This document shows, in pieces, positions 14,890 to 24,500 of a stretch of DNA of 55,045 nucleotides. Position numbers and translations under genes: made by a program. The first letter of the stretch is position 1; each line of letters begins with the position of its first letter. Source of the DNA: Streptantibioticus silvisoli (GTDB lineage: Bacteria; Actinomycetota; Actinomycetes; Streptomycetales; Streptomycetaceae); the NCBI RefSeq assembly GCF_027947535.2, contig NZ_JAAGKO020000056.1, positions 1 to 55,045 of the forward strand, read 5' to 3'. The notes beneath the pieces are model-generated. The model did no database searches and was not told the origin of the DNA. It saw only the letters and a list, made by a program, of their open reading frames with translations.

Positions 14890-16031
14890 GCCGCCCACCG
14901 CCGGCTGGAGGCGATGAGGTCGTGGCCGGTGAAGTCGACGAGGGAGACGTCCACGCGCAGCCGGTGGTCGGTGAAGCGGGCCAGGACGTCGGCGACGCGG
15001 CCGCACAGCAGTTCACCGGCGGTGGCGAGCAGGCCCTCGCGCTGCCAGATCTCGTAGGCGTGCCGTGCGCTGTTGGCGCCGGCGACCTCCTCGACGGCGG
15101 CGGCCAGCAGCCCGGCTTCGCGGCTGAGGCCGGCCAGCAGGTCGGTGTCGATGCGCGAGCGGGTGTAGTGGGTCATCAGGACGCCGGCGGCGAGTTTGGT
15201 GAGCTTGCCGGCCATGCCGACGAAGACCACGCCGGTCAGGCCCTTGTCGACCGCGACGCGCAGCGCGGCGCCGGTGAAGTCGCCGACCTCGACGAAGGCG
15301 ACCTCGGGCAGGTCGGGCCGCAGGGCGCGGGCGGCGTGCTCGGTGCGGGCGCCGGTGCACAGCACCAGGGTGGTCCCGCCCTGGGCGGCCAGCACGCTGA
15401 CGGCCTGCATGACGCTGGCCCGCCAGGAGGCGGTGGAGAACGGCCGCACGACGCCGGTGGTGCCCAGGATGCTGATGCCCCCCAGGATGCCGAGCCGGGC
15501 GTTGGTGGTCTTGCGGGCCATCTTCTCGCCCTGCGGGACGCTGATGACGGCGGTGACGCCGCGTTCCAGCAGGTCGATGACCTCGCCGACGGAGTACTCG
15601 ATCATCCGGCGCGGGGTGTCGTTGATGGCCGGGCCGCCGAGGGCCAGGCCCAGGCCGGGCTTGGTGACGGTGCCGACGCCGGTGCCGCCCTCCAGTTCCA
15701 GCCCGGCGCTGTCGCGCCAGCGCAGGGTGGCGGTCAGGTGGGCGCCGTGGGTGACGTCCGGGTCGTCGCCGGCGTCCTTGACGACGACGGCCTCGGCGCG
15801 GCGGCCGGGTTCGACGTCGCAGCGCTCCACGGGGAAGCCGACGCGGCGCCCGGAGGGCAGGGCGATCTCGACGTCGGTCTGCACCGCGCCGGTCAGCAGC
15901 GCGGTGGCCGCCGCCTTGGCCGCGGCGGCGGCGCAGGTGCCGGTGGTCCAGCCGGTGCGCAGCGCCTGGGGCCGGACCTTCGCGGTGCGCGGCAGGTCCG
16001 GTTCGCGCAGGGGTGGTTCCTCGGCGCTCAC
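14886..16031 (-). CDS. cbiD: cobalt-precorrin-5B C1-methyltransferase
   Basis: The 381-residue protein has the CbiD signature LRTGWTTGTCAAAAAKAAAT near residue 25. Further motifs are GTVTKPGLGLALGGPAIND, RLGILGGISILGTTGVVRPF and FVGMAGKLTKLAAGVLMTHY. It methylates C1 on cobalt-containing precorrin-5B and takes the place of CobF in the aerobic pathway. Together with CbiG and CbiX this puts ring construction on the early-cobalt route. The GTG at 16031 overlaps the cobM stop; CCCCCTTCAGC upstream on the other strand gives a GGGG-type ribosome site. Confidence 0.93.
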   Translation of the reverse strand: MSAEEPPLREPDLPRTAKVRPQALRTGWTTGTCAAAAAKAAATALLTGAVQTDVEIALPSGRRVGFPVERCDVEPGRRAEAVVVKDAGDDPDVTHGAHLTATLRWRDSAGLELEGGTGVGTVTKPGLGLALGGPAINDTPRRMIEYSVGEVIDLLERGVTAVISVPQGEKMARKTTNARLGILGGISILGTTGVVRPFSTASWRASVMQAVSVLAAQGGTTLVLCTGARTEHAARALRPDLPEVAFVEVGDFTGAALRVAVDKGLTGVVFVGMAGKLTKLAAGVLMTHYTRSRIDTDLLAGLSREAGLLAAAVEEVAGANSARHAYEIWQREGLLATAGELLCGRVADVLARFTDHRLRVDVSLVDFTGHDLIASSRRWAA

Positions 16032-16828
16032 CGCTCCCCCTTCAGCTGGCGGCGGGCGGCCGGGTCGGCCCGGCGGTGGCCGTGGAAGTGGCCGGGGTGG
16101 TACAGGTGCGAGCGGGTGTCGTGCTCGCCGAGCCCGGCGCCGACCAGGAACAAGGTGTGCTTCCACAGTTTGTGGCGGCGGGTCGTCTCGGTCAGCGTCT
16201 CCACGGTGCAGCGCACGACGAGTTCGTCCGGCCAGCTGACCCGGTAGCCGACGACGACCGGCGTGTTCGGCGGGTAGCCGCCGGCCAGCAGCTCGTCCTG
16301 CAGGACCCGGGAGCGGGCGGCCGACAGGAAGACCGCCATGGTGGAGCCGTGCGCGGCGAACGCGCGGATCGACTCGCGTTCCGGCATCGGCGTCTTGCCG
16401 CCCTCCAGCCGGGTCAGGACGACCGACTGGTTGACCTCGGGGACGGTCAGCTCCAGTTGCTCGGTGGCGGCCAGCGCGGTGAACGCCGAGACGCCCGGCA
16501 CCACCTCGACGGCCAGGCCGAGTTTGCGGCACTGGGTGATCTGCTCGCCGATCGCACCCCACAGCGCCGGGTCGCCGGAGTGCACCCGCGCGACGGTCAG
16601 CCCGTCGCGGGCGGCCCGCTCGTACAGCGGCAGGACGCCCTCCATGGGCAGTTGCGCGGAGTCGACGATCTCGGCGTCGGGGCGGGCGTGCTCCAGCACG
16701 TCGGGGTGCACGAGGCTGGCGGCCCACACCACGATGTCGGCGCGGGCGATGGCGCGGGCGCCGCGCAGGGTGATCAGGTCGGCGGCACCGGGGCCCGCTC
16801 CCACGAAGACGACGGTTGCGGGCGTCAC
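16028..16828 (-). CDS. cobM: precorrin-4 C11-methyltransferase
   Basis: The 266-residue tetrapyrrole methylase begins VVFVGAGPGAADLITLRGAR. It has VHSGDPALWGAIGEQITQC and VEVVPGVSAFTALAATEQLE, all typical of CobM/CbiF. The C-terminus extends about 20 residues past the usual fold and is His/Arg-rich (HLYHPGHFHGHRRADPAARR), a feature commonly seen as a loose tail. The GTG start at 16828 overlaps the cobI stop. Confidence 0.94.
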   Translation of the reverse strand: MTPATVVFVGAGPGAADLITLRGARAIARADIVVWAASLVHPDVLEHARPDAEIVDSAQLPMEGVLPLYERAARDGLTVARVHSGDPALWGAIGEQITQCRKLGLAVEVVPGVSAFTALAATEQLELTVPEVNQSVVLTRLEGGKTPMPERESIRAFAAHGSTMAVFLSAARSRVLQDELLAGGYPPNTPVVVGYRVSWPDELVVRCTVETLTETTRRHKLWKHTLFLVGAGLGEHDTRSHLYHPGHFHGHRRADPAARRQLKGER

Positions 16829-17580
16829 AGTTTGCTCCCTCGGCCGGTGCGCGCCGCGGGGGCGAGCACGGTGGTCAGGTAGGGCAGTTCGCCCTCGACG
16901 GCGTCGGCGGCGGCGAGGGCCTGGTCGGGCCGGCCGAGCCGGCTGCCGACCACGGCGGCGGTCAGCCGGCCGCGGGCGGCGAGCGCGGCGCGCAGCGCGG
17001 GCCAGCGCCGGCCGCCCTTGTAGGCGACGACCGACGCGCCGGCCAGCGGTCCGTCACCCAGCACCGTCTCCAGCAGCGCGGTGTCGGCGTTGGCCGGCAG
17101 CAGGATCAGCGGTTCGCGGCCCTCGCACAGCACGGTGCCGCTGGCGGCGGCCAGTTCCTGCATGGCGGTGATGCCCGGCACCGTGGTGACGGTCACGTCG
17201 GGGCGGGTGCCGCGGACGGTTTCGGCGAGGTAGCCGAAGGTGGAGTAGACGTTGGGGTCGCCGATGGTGGCGAACGCGATCCGCCGGGCGCCACCGGCGA
17301 AGGCGTCGGTGACCAGGGCGGCGGCCCGGTCCCAGGCGTTGCTGCGGCGGCCGGTCACCCCGTGGCGTTCGGTGAGGGCGAACGGCGCCCGCAGCAGCGG
17401 GGCGTCGGGCAGGTGGGCGCGCACGATGCGTTCGGCGTGGCCCTCCTCGTCGGCGTCGTCGCGCACCGGGACCACGACGAGGTCGGCGTCGCGCAGGACG
17501 GCCAGGCCGCGCAGCGTGAGCAGCTGCGGGTCCCCCGGTCCCACGCCGACGCCGGTCAGCACGGCGGTCTCGTCAGCCAC
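16825..17580 (-). CDS. cobI: precorrin-2 C20-methyltransferase
   Basis: The 251-residue SAM-dependent methylase opens LTGVGVGPGDPQLLTLRGL. It has IAFATIGDPNVYSTFGYLAE and VTTVPGITAMQELAAASGTV, the standard CobI/CbiL motifs. In many actinobacteria CobI is fused to CobJ; here it is free-standing and CobJ is joined to CbiG instead. The GTG start at 17580 overlaps the cobB stop by 8 bp. Confidence 0.93.
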   Translation of the reverse strand: MADETAVLTGVGVGPGDPQLLTLRGLAVLRDADLVVVPVRDDADEEGHAERIVRAHLPDAPLLRAPFALTERHGVTGRRSNAWDRAAALVTDAFAGGARRIAFATIGDPNVYSTFGYLAETVRGTRPDVTVTTVPGITAMQELAAASGTVLCEGREPLILLPANADTALLETVLGDGPLAGASVVAYKGGRRWPALRAALAARGRLTAAVVGSRLGRPDQALAAADAVEGELPYLTTVLAPAARTGRGSKL

Positions 17581-18925
17581 GGCAGGCCTCCACGAAGCGG
17601 CGGGCGGCGCCGGGGCGGCCGGCCCAGTGGGTGTGCAGGTAGGCGGCGTGCAGCCGGGGGGTGGCCCAGCCGTGCCGGCTGCCGCCGGCGGTGCCGGTGT
17701 AGCGCCAGGCCTCGGTGCCGCCGTGCGGCGGGTCGGTGACGGTGCGGTGGAACTCGTGCCCGGTCACCCGCTCCCCCGGTTTGGCGGCCGGTGACTCGGC
17801 GACGGCGACGGCCTCGCGGTACCCCAGGGTCAGCCGCGGCCCCATGGCGGCGTGCGCGTCGAGCACCCCGGCCATGGGCAGGCCGTCCAGGCTGCGGCAC
17901 AGGTACAGCAGGCCGCCGCACTCGGCGGTGACCGGTCCGTCGAAGGCGGCGATCTCGGCGCGCAGCGCGGCGTTGGCCGACAGCTGCTCGGCGTGCTCCT
18001 CGGGGAAGCCGCCGCCGAGGACCAGGCCGGCCGTGCCGTCGGGCAGCGCGGTGTCGCGCAGCGGGTCGAGGGTGACCACGTCGGCCCCGGCGGCGGTGAG
18101 CAGTTCGGTGGTCTCCGCGTAGCCGAAGCTGAACGCGGCGCCGCCCGCGACGGCGATCCGCACCCCGCCGCCGACCGCCTCGACCTCGCGGTCCGGGTCC
18201 CAGGCGGCCACCGGCAGGTCCGGCGCGGTGCGGGCCAGGTCGAGGACGGCGGCCAGGTCGACGCCATCGGCCACCAGGTCGGCCAGCGCCGCCACGACCG
18301 CCTCGGCCTCGGCGTGCCGTTCGGCGGCCGGGACGAGGCCCAGGTGCCGCGAGGGGGTCACGATGCCCTCGGTGCGCGGCAGGACGCCGAGGACGGGCAC
18401 GCCGACCTCTTCCATCGCGTCGCGCAGCAGGCTCTCGTGCCGGGGGCTGCCGACCCGGTTGAGCACCACGCCGCCGACCCGTACGGCGGGGTCGAAGCCG
18501 CGCAGGCCGTGCACGACGGCGGCGGCGGTGCGGCCCTGGGCGGCGGTGTCGAGCACCAGCAGGACGGGTGCGGCGATCAGCCGGGCGACGTGGGCGGTGG
18601 AGGCGAAGTCGCCGCGCCCGACCATGCCGTCGTGCAGTCCCATGACGCCTTCGACCACGGCGACGTCGGCCGGCTCGGGGACGGTGGCGCCGTGCAGCAG
18701 CAGCGGCGCCACCCGGTCCTCGCCGACCAGCCACGGGTCGAGGTTGCGGCCGGGGCGGCCGGTGGCCAGCGCGTGGTAGCCGGGGTCGATGTAGTCCGGG
18801 CCGACCTTGTGGCCGCTGACGCGCAGCCCGGTGCGGCGCAGCGCGGCCATCAGGCCGGTGGCCAGCATCGTCTTGCCGGCGCCGCTGGTCGCGGCGGCGA
18901 CCACCAGGCGGGCGGGACTCACCAT
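17573..18925 (-). CDS. cobB: cobyrinate / hydrogenobyrinate a,c-diamide synthase
   Basis: The 450-residue ATP- and glutamine-dependent amidotransferase acts on the a and c side chains. The N-terminal P-loop domain has LVVAAATSGAGKTMLATGL and GHKVGPDYIDPGYH. A glutamine amidotransferase domain from about residue 255 has the nucleophile in VTAECGGLLYLC and the histidine region VTGHEFHRT, then LHAAYLHTHWAG. The ATG at 18925 (or GTG at 18922, making the usual GTGA) overlaps the cobO stop. The start choice changes only one residue. Confidence 0.94.
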   Translation of the reverse strand: MVSPARLVVAAATSGAGKTMLATGLMAALRRTGLRVSGHKVGPDYIDPGYHALATGRPGRNLDPWLVGEDRVAPLLLHGATVPEPADVAVVEGVMGLHDGMVGRGDFASTAHVARLIAAPVLLVLDTAAQGRTAAAVVHGLRGFDPAVRVGGVVLNRVGSPRHESLLRDAMEEVGVPVLGVLPRTEGIVTPSRHLGLVPAAERHAEAEAVVAALADLVADGVDLAAVLDLARTAPDLPVAAWDPDREVEAVGGGVRIAVAGGAAFSFGYAETTELLTAAGADVVTLDPLRDTALPDGTAGLVLGGGFPEEHAEQLSANAALRAEIAAFDGPVTAECGGLLYLCRSLDGLPMAGVLDAHAAMGPRLTLGYREAVAVAESPAAKPGERVTGHEFHRTVTDPPHGGTEAWRYTGTAGGSRHGWATPRLHAAYLHTHWAGRPGAARRFVEACRG

Positions 18926-19533
18926 TCGATCCCCCGCTGGCCCTTCTGGCCGGTGTCCATCGGGTGCTTGACCTTCGTCATCTCGGTGACCAGGTCGGCG
19001 GCGCCGACCAGTTCCGCGGGGGCGTTGCGGCCGGTGATGACCACGTGCTGGAAGCCGGGGCGGTCGCGCAGGGTGGCGACCACCTCGGCGGTGTCGACCC
19101 AGCCCCAGGCCATCGGGTAGGTGAACTCGTCGAGGACGTACAGGCCGTGGCGTTCGGCGGCCAGGTCGCGCTGGACCTGCCGCCAGCCCTCCAGCGCGTC
19201 GGCGGCGTGGTCGGCCTGGGTGCCGGGGCGCTGGATCCACGACCAGCCCTCGCCCATCTTGTGCCAGGTGACGGGGGCGCCCTGGCCGGTCTCGCGGTGC
19301 GTCCGGTCCAGCGCGGCGAACGCGGTCTCCTCACCGACGCGCCACTTCGCGGACTTGACGAACTGGAAGACGCCGATGGGCACGCCGGCCGTCCAGCAGC
19401 GCAGCGCCAGGCCGAAGGCGGCGGTCGACTTGCCCTTCATCGTGCCGGTGTGCACGACGGTCAGCGGCCGGTTGCGGCGCTGGCGGGTGGTGAGCCCGTC
19501 GTCGGGCACCGTGGCGGGCTTGCCCTGCGGCAT
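18919..19533 (-). CDS. cobO: cob(I)yrinic acid a,c-diamide adenosyltransferase, CobO/BtuR type
   Basis: The 204-residue enzyme has the P-loop VHTGTMKGKSTAAFGLALR near residues 27-45, the motif GVFQFVKSAKWRVGEE and the Walker-B-like LYVLDEFTYPMAWGWVD. ITGRNAPAELVGAADLVTEM is characteristic of CobA/CobO. It transfers the adenosyl group of ATP to Co(I). The ATG at 19533 shares one base with the chelatase stop. Confidence 0.95.
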   Translation of the reverse strand: MPQGKPATVPDDGLTTRQRRNRPLTVVHTGTMKGKSTAAFGLALRCWTAGVPIGVFQFVKSAKWRVGEETAFAALDRTHRETGQGAPVTWHKMGEGWSWIQRPGTQADHAADALEGWRQVQRDLAAERHGLYVLDEFTYPMAWGWVDTAEVVATLRDRPGFQHVVITGRNAPAELVGAADLVTEMTKVKHPMDTGQKGQRGIEW

Positions 19534-21593
19534 CAGGCCGCCTCCCCTTCGGTGGTGAACTCGCCCAGCGGCAGGTAGTCGGCGCCCAGGTCGGCGGCCA
19601 GGCGGCGGGCCAGGCCGAGCCGGACCGGGCCGCGTTCGCAGTCGACGACGACCAGGTCGTGGCCGCGCAGTGCGGCGCCGGCCCGCACCGCGGTGGAGTT
19701 GTCGGCGCGGCCGTCGGTCATCAGCAGCACCAGGGGCCGGCGCAGCGGGTCGCGCAGCCGTTCGCCGTCGATGACGCGCCCGGCGGTGACCAGGCCGGCG
19801 GCCAGCGGGGTGCGGCCGCCGGTGGGGATGGCGGCCAGCCGGCGGGCGGCGAAGTCGACCGAACTCGTCGGCGGCAGCACCACCTCGGCGCCGGCGTCGC
19901 GGAAGGTGATCAGGCCGACCTTGTCGCGGCGCTGGTAGGCGTCGAGCAGCAGGCCCAGGACCGCGCCCTTGACCTCGCTCATCCGGGAGCGGGCGCCCAT
20001 CGAGCCGCTGGCGTCGACGACGAACAGCACCAGGTTGCCCTCGCGGCCGCGCCGTTCGGCGCGCCGCACGTCCTGGACGCGGAACCTGACCGGGCCGCTG
20101 CCGCGTCCCCGGGCGGCCTGGTGCGGGGCGGCGGCGGCCAGGGTGGCGGGCAGGTGCGGCGGTCCGGCGGGCGCGCCGGCCGGCAGCACGCCGGTGGTGC
20201 GTCCGGCGCCGGTGCGCGCCTGCGCGCGGCGGCCGGGGGTGGCGGCGGCGCGGCCGGAGCCGGTCAGCCGGCGGACCCGGCCGGCCGCCCCGACGGGTGC
20301 GGACCGCTGCGCCGCCGGGCCGTCGGACGCGGTCGGCGGTGTCGGGCCGCCGGTGCCGGACGGCCGGGCGTCGGAGGCTTCGGCCCCGGCCGGTTCGGGG
20401 TCGGCGGGGGCGCTGTCGGGCGTCGCGCCGTCGCGGGTGCCGGCGTCGGACGGGCCGGCGTCGGGGGTGGTGGTCTCGGGCCGGCCGGTGTCGCCGCCGG
20501 CGCCGTCGTCGCCCTGGCCGTCGCCCGGGCCGTCGTCGGGGCCGGCGGGGGGCGGGCCGCCGGCCGGGCCGGGGTCGGGCTCGGGGTCGTCGTCGGGGCG
20601 GTCGAGGACGTCGTCGAGCTGCTTCTCGTCCAGGCCCGGTTCGTCGAACGGGTTGCGGCGGCGCCGGTGCGGCAGGGCGAGCAGGGCGGCGGCCCGTACG
20701 TCGTCGGTGGTGACCTCGTCGCGGTCGTTCCAGGCGGCGTGGGCCAGCGCGGTGCGCGCCATGACGATGTCGGCGCGCATGCCGTCGACGTCGAAGGCGG
20801 CGCACACCTCGGCGATGCGCACCAGGGCGCCGTCGCCGAGCCGCACGTGCGGCAGGCGGTCGCGGGCGGCGGCGATCCGGGCGGCGAGGTCGTGCTGCTG
20901 CGGTGCCCAGCGGCGGGCGAAGGCGTCCGGGTCGGCGTCGGCGGCCAGCCGGCGGCGCACCACCTCCACCCGGATCTTCGGGTCGCGGCTGGCCGCCACG
21001 TCGACGGCGAGGCCGAAGCGGTCCAGGAGTTGAGGGCGCAGTTCGCCCTCCTCGGGGTTCATCGAGCCGATGAGCAGGAACCGCGCCGGGTGCGAGACGG
21101 AGACCCCGTCGCGCTCCACGTGGTTGCGGCCCATCGCGGCGGCGTCGAGCAGCACGTCGACCAGATGGTCGGCGAGGAGGTTGACCTCGTCGACGTAGAG
21201 CACGCCGCGGTGCGCGGCGGCCAGCAGGCCGGGCTGGAAGGCGGTCACGCCCTCGCCCAGCGCGCGTTCCAGGTCCAGCGAGCCGATGACCCGGTCCTCG
21301 GACGCGCCGACCGGCAGCTCCACCAGCCGCGGCCGGTGTTCGAGCCCGTCGCCGGCCGGGTGCGGCCCGTCGGGGCAGGCCGGCTCGGGGGCTTGGGGGT
21401 CGCAGCCGAACCGGCAGCCGGCCGCGGACCGCAGGGTCGGCAGCAGCTCGGCCAGACCGCGCACGGCGGTGGACTTCGCGGTGCCCTTCTCCCCCCGCAC
21501 CAGCACGCCGCCTATCTGCGGCGACACGGCGTTGAGGATCAGCGCGGTCCGCATGGGATCCGCGCCGAGCACGGCGGTGAACGGGAACGTCAT
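19533..21593 (-). CDS. magnesium/cobalt chelatase-type I-D fusion subunit (AAA+ plus VWA)
   Basis: The protein has 686 residues. The N-terminal AAA+ domain has Walker A GEKGTAKSTAVRG, Walker B LYVDEVNLL and the sensor region FLLIGSMNPEEGELRPQLLDR. A long Asp/Pro/Thr-rich linker follows (about 330-450). The C-terminal von Willebrand A domain has the MIDAS motif LFVVDASGSMG and LLMTDGRADNS. It combines ChlI/BchI and ChlD/BchD and stands beside cobN, so it is best read as the ATPase partner of the CobN chelatase, standing in for CobS and CobT of Pseudomonas. The ATG start overlaps the cobN stop. Confidence 0.9.
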   Translation of the reverse strand: MTFPFTAVLGADPMRTALILNAVSPQIGGVLVRGEKGTAKSTAVRGLAELLPTLRSAAGCRFGCDPQAPEPACPDGPHPAGDGLEHRPRLVELPVGASEDRVIGSLDLERALGEGVTAFQPGLLAAAHRGVLYVDEVNLLADHLVDVLLDAAAMGRNHVERDGVSVSHPARFLLIGSMNPEEGELRPQLLDRFGLAVDVAASRDPKIRVEVVRRRLAADADPDAFARRWAPQQHDLAARIAAARDRLPHVRLGDGALVRIAEVCAAFDVDGMRADIVMARTALAHAAWNDRDEVTTDDVRAAALLALPHRRRRNPFDEPGLDEKQLDDVLDRPDDDPEPDPGPAGGPPPAGPDDGPGDGQGDDGAGGDTGRPETTTPDAGPSDAGTRDGATPDSAPADPEPAGAEASDARPSGTGGPTPPTASDGPAAQRSAPVGAAGRVRRLTGSGRAAATPGRRAQARTGAGRTTGVLPAGAPAGPPHLPATLAAAAPHQAARGRGSGPVRFRVQDVRRAERRGREGNLVLFVVDASGSMGARSRMSEVKGAVLGLLLDAYQRRDKVGLITFRDAGAEVVLPPTSSVDFAARRLAAIPTGGRTPLAAGLVTAGRVIDGERLRDPLRRPLVLLMTDGRADNSTAVRAGAALRGHDLVVVDCERGPVRLGLARRLAADLGADYLPLGEFTTEGEAA

Positions 21594-24500
21594 GCCCGGC
21601 CCTCCAAGTCGTCCTCACCCTCCAGGTAGGCCGCCCGCAGACGGTCGAGGGTGTCGGGTTCCGGCTCCGCCCACAGACCGCGGTCGGCCGCCTCCAGCAG
21701 GCGTTCGGTGATGCCGCGCAGCGCCCAGGGGTTGGCCTCGCGCAGGAAGTCGCGCACCGGTTCGTCGAAGACGTAGGCGGAGGCGAGCTTTTCGTACATC
21801 CAGTCCTGCACGACGCCGGCGGTGGCGTCGTAGCCGAACAGGTAGTCGACGGTGGCGGCGAGTTCGAAGGCGCCCTTGTACCCGTGGCGCCGCATCGCGT
21901 TGATCCACTTGGGGTTGACCACCCGGGAGCGGAAGACGCGCTGGGTCTCCTCGGCGAGGGTGCGGGTGCGCACCGCGGACGGGACGGCGGAGTCGCCGAC
22001 GTAGGCGGCCGGCGAACGCCCGGTCAGGTGCCGGACCATGGCCACCATGCCGCCGTGGTACTGGAAGTAGTCGTCGGAGTCGACGATGTCGTGCTCGCGG
22101 GTGTCGGCGTTCTTCGCGGCCACCGCGATGCGCGCGAAGCTGCGTTCCATGTCGGCGCGGGCCGCGGTGCCGGCCACCCCGCGACCGTAGGCGTAGCCGC
22201 CCCAGACGGCGAAGACCTCGGCGAGGTCGGCGTCGGTGTGCCAGTTGCGGGCGTCGATCAGCGGCAGCAGGCCGGCTCCGTAGGCGCCCGGCTTGGAGCC
22301 GAAGACCCGCAGGGTGGCGCGGCGGCGGTCGCCGTGCTCGGCGAGGTCGGCCTCGACGTGCCGCCGCAGGTGGTTGCGGTCCGCCGGCTCCTGCAGCGCG
22401 GCGACCGCGGTGACGGCGTCGTCGATCAGGTCGATGACGTGGCTGAAGGCGTCGCGGAAGAAGCCGGAGATGCGGACGGTCACGTCGATGCGGGGCCGGC
22501 CCAGTTCGTCGAGCGGGACGATCTCGAAGCCGGTGACCCGGCGGGAGCGGTCGTCCCACACCGGGCGGCAGCCGAGCAGGGCCAGCACCTCGGCGATGTC
22601 GTCGCCCTGGGTGCGCATCGCGGAGGTGCCCCACACGGTCAGGCCCACCGACGCGGGGTACTCGCCGGTGTCGGCCAGGTGGCGGGCGATCAGCGAGTCG
22701 GCGAGCGCGACGCCGACCGACCAGGCGTTGCGCGACGGGATGGCCTTGGGGTCGACGGAGTAGAAGTTGCGGCCGGTCGGCAGGACGGAGACCACGCCGC
22801 GGGTCGGCGAGCCGGAGGGGCCCGGCGGGACGAACCGGCCGCGCAACGCGCCCACGGTACGGGTGAGTTCGTCGGTGGTGGCGGCCAGCCGGGGCACCAC
22901 CTCGGCGGCGGCGAACCGCAGCACCGCGGTGACGTCGGGGGCCGGGCGGGCCAGGATCTCGGCGCTGACCTCGTCGGCCGCGCCGTCCGCCCAGTCGCGC
23001 TCGTCCATGGCGGTCACCAGCCGGCGGGCGAGCTGTTCGAGCAGGTCGACGACGTCGGAGGCGGTGGTGGACGGCCCCTCGGCCAGCGACGTCAGCCCCG
23101 GGCAGGGCGGCGCCGGCTCGCCCGGTGCCGCCAGCAGGGCCGTCTCGTCGGCGCCGAACAGCGCGGCCAGCGCGGTGCGCAGGCCCGGGACGGCGACCGC
23201 GCCGCCGAAGATCTGCTGGGCGCGCAGGATGGACAGCACCAGGTTGACGCGTGCCTCGCCGGCCGGGGCGTCACCGAGGATGTGCAGGCCGTCGCGGATC
23301 TGCACGTCCTTGATCTCGCACAGGTAGCCGTCCAGGTGCAGCACGAAGTCGTCGAAGGAGTCCTCGTCGGGCATGCCGTCGGCGTGCAGGTCGTGGTGGA
23401 GCTGGGCGGCCTCCACCAGCTCCCAGATCTGGGCGCGCACGGTCGGCAGCTTGTCGGGGTCCAGTACGGCCACCGTGGCGTACTCGTCGAGCAGTTGCTC
23501 CAGTTTCGCCAGCTCGCCGTAGGTGTCGGCGCGGGCCATCGGCGGGATGAGGTGGTCGACGACGACGGCGTGCGCGCGGCGCTTGGCCTGGGTGCCCTCG
23601 CCCGGGTCGTTGACGATGAAGGGGTAGACCAGCGGCAGGTCGCCGAGTACCGCGTCGGGCGCGCAGGACGCGGAGTTGCCCAGGCCCTTGCCCGGCAGCC
23701 ACTCCAGCGTGCCGTGCTTGCCCAGGTGGACGACCGCGTCGGCGCCGAAGTGCCCGGCCAGCCAGCGGTAGGCGGCCAGGTAGTGGTGGCTGGGCGGCAG
23801 GTCGGGGTCGTGGTAGATGGCGATCGGGTTCTCCCCGAACCCGCGCGGCGGCTGGATCATCAGGGCCACGTTGCCCAGCAGCAGGCCGGCCAGCACGATG
23901 TCGTCGCCGTCGACGTACAAGGTGCCCGGCGGCTCGCCCCAGTGTTCGCGCATCCGCTCGCGCAGGTCGGCGGGCAGCGCGTCGAACTCGCGCCGGTAGT
24001 CCGCCAGCGACAACCGGGCCGGTGCGGAGGCGAGTTGGGCGTCGGTGAGCCATTCGGTGTCGTGCCCGCCGGCCGCGATCAGCCGGTGGATGAGCGCGGT
24101 GCCGTCGTCGGGGGCGGGGCCGCCGATGTCGACGCCGGCCGCGGCCAGCGCGGCGAGCAGCCGTACGGCGGAGGCGGGGGTGTCCAGGCCGACGGCGTTG
24201 CCGACCCGGGCGTGCTTGGTGGGGTACGACGACAGCACGATGCCCAGCCGCACGTCCTGCGGTTCGACGTGCCGCAGCCGGGCGTGCGCGTACGCGGTGG
24301 CCGCCAGCCGGGCGGTGCGTTCGGGGTCGGTGACGTAGACCGGCAGGCCGTCGTCGCCCAACTGCTTGAAGGAGAACGGTACGGCGATGATCCGGCCGTC
24401 GAACTCGGGGATGGCGACCTGCATGGCGGCGTCCATCGGCGAGATGCTGTCGGCCGCGGCCCACTCGTCGCGGCCGGTGGTCAGGCAGATGCCCTGGAGG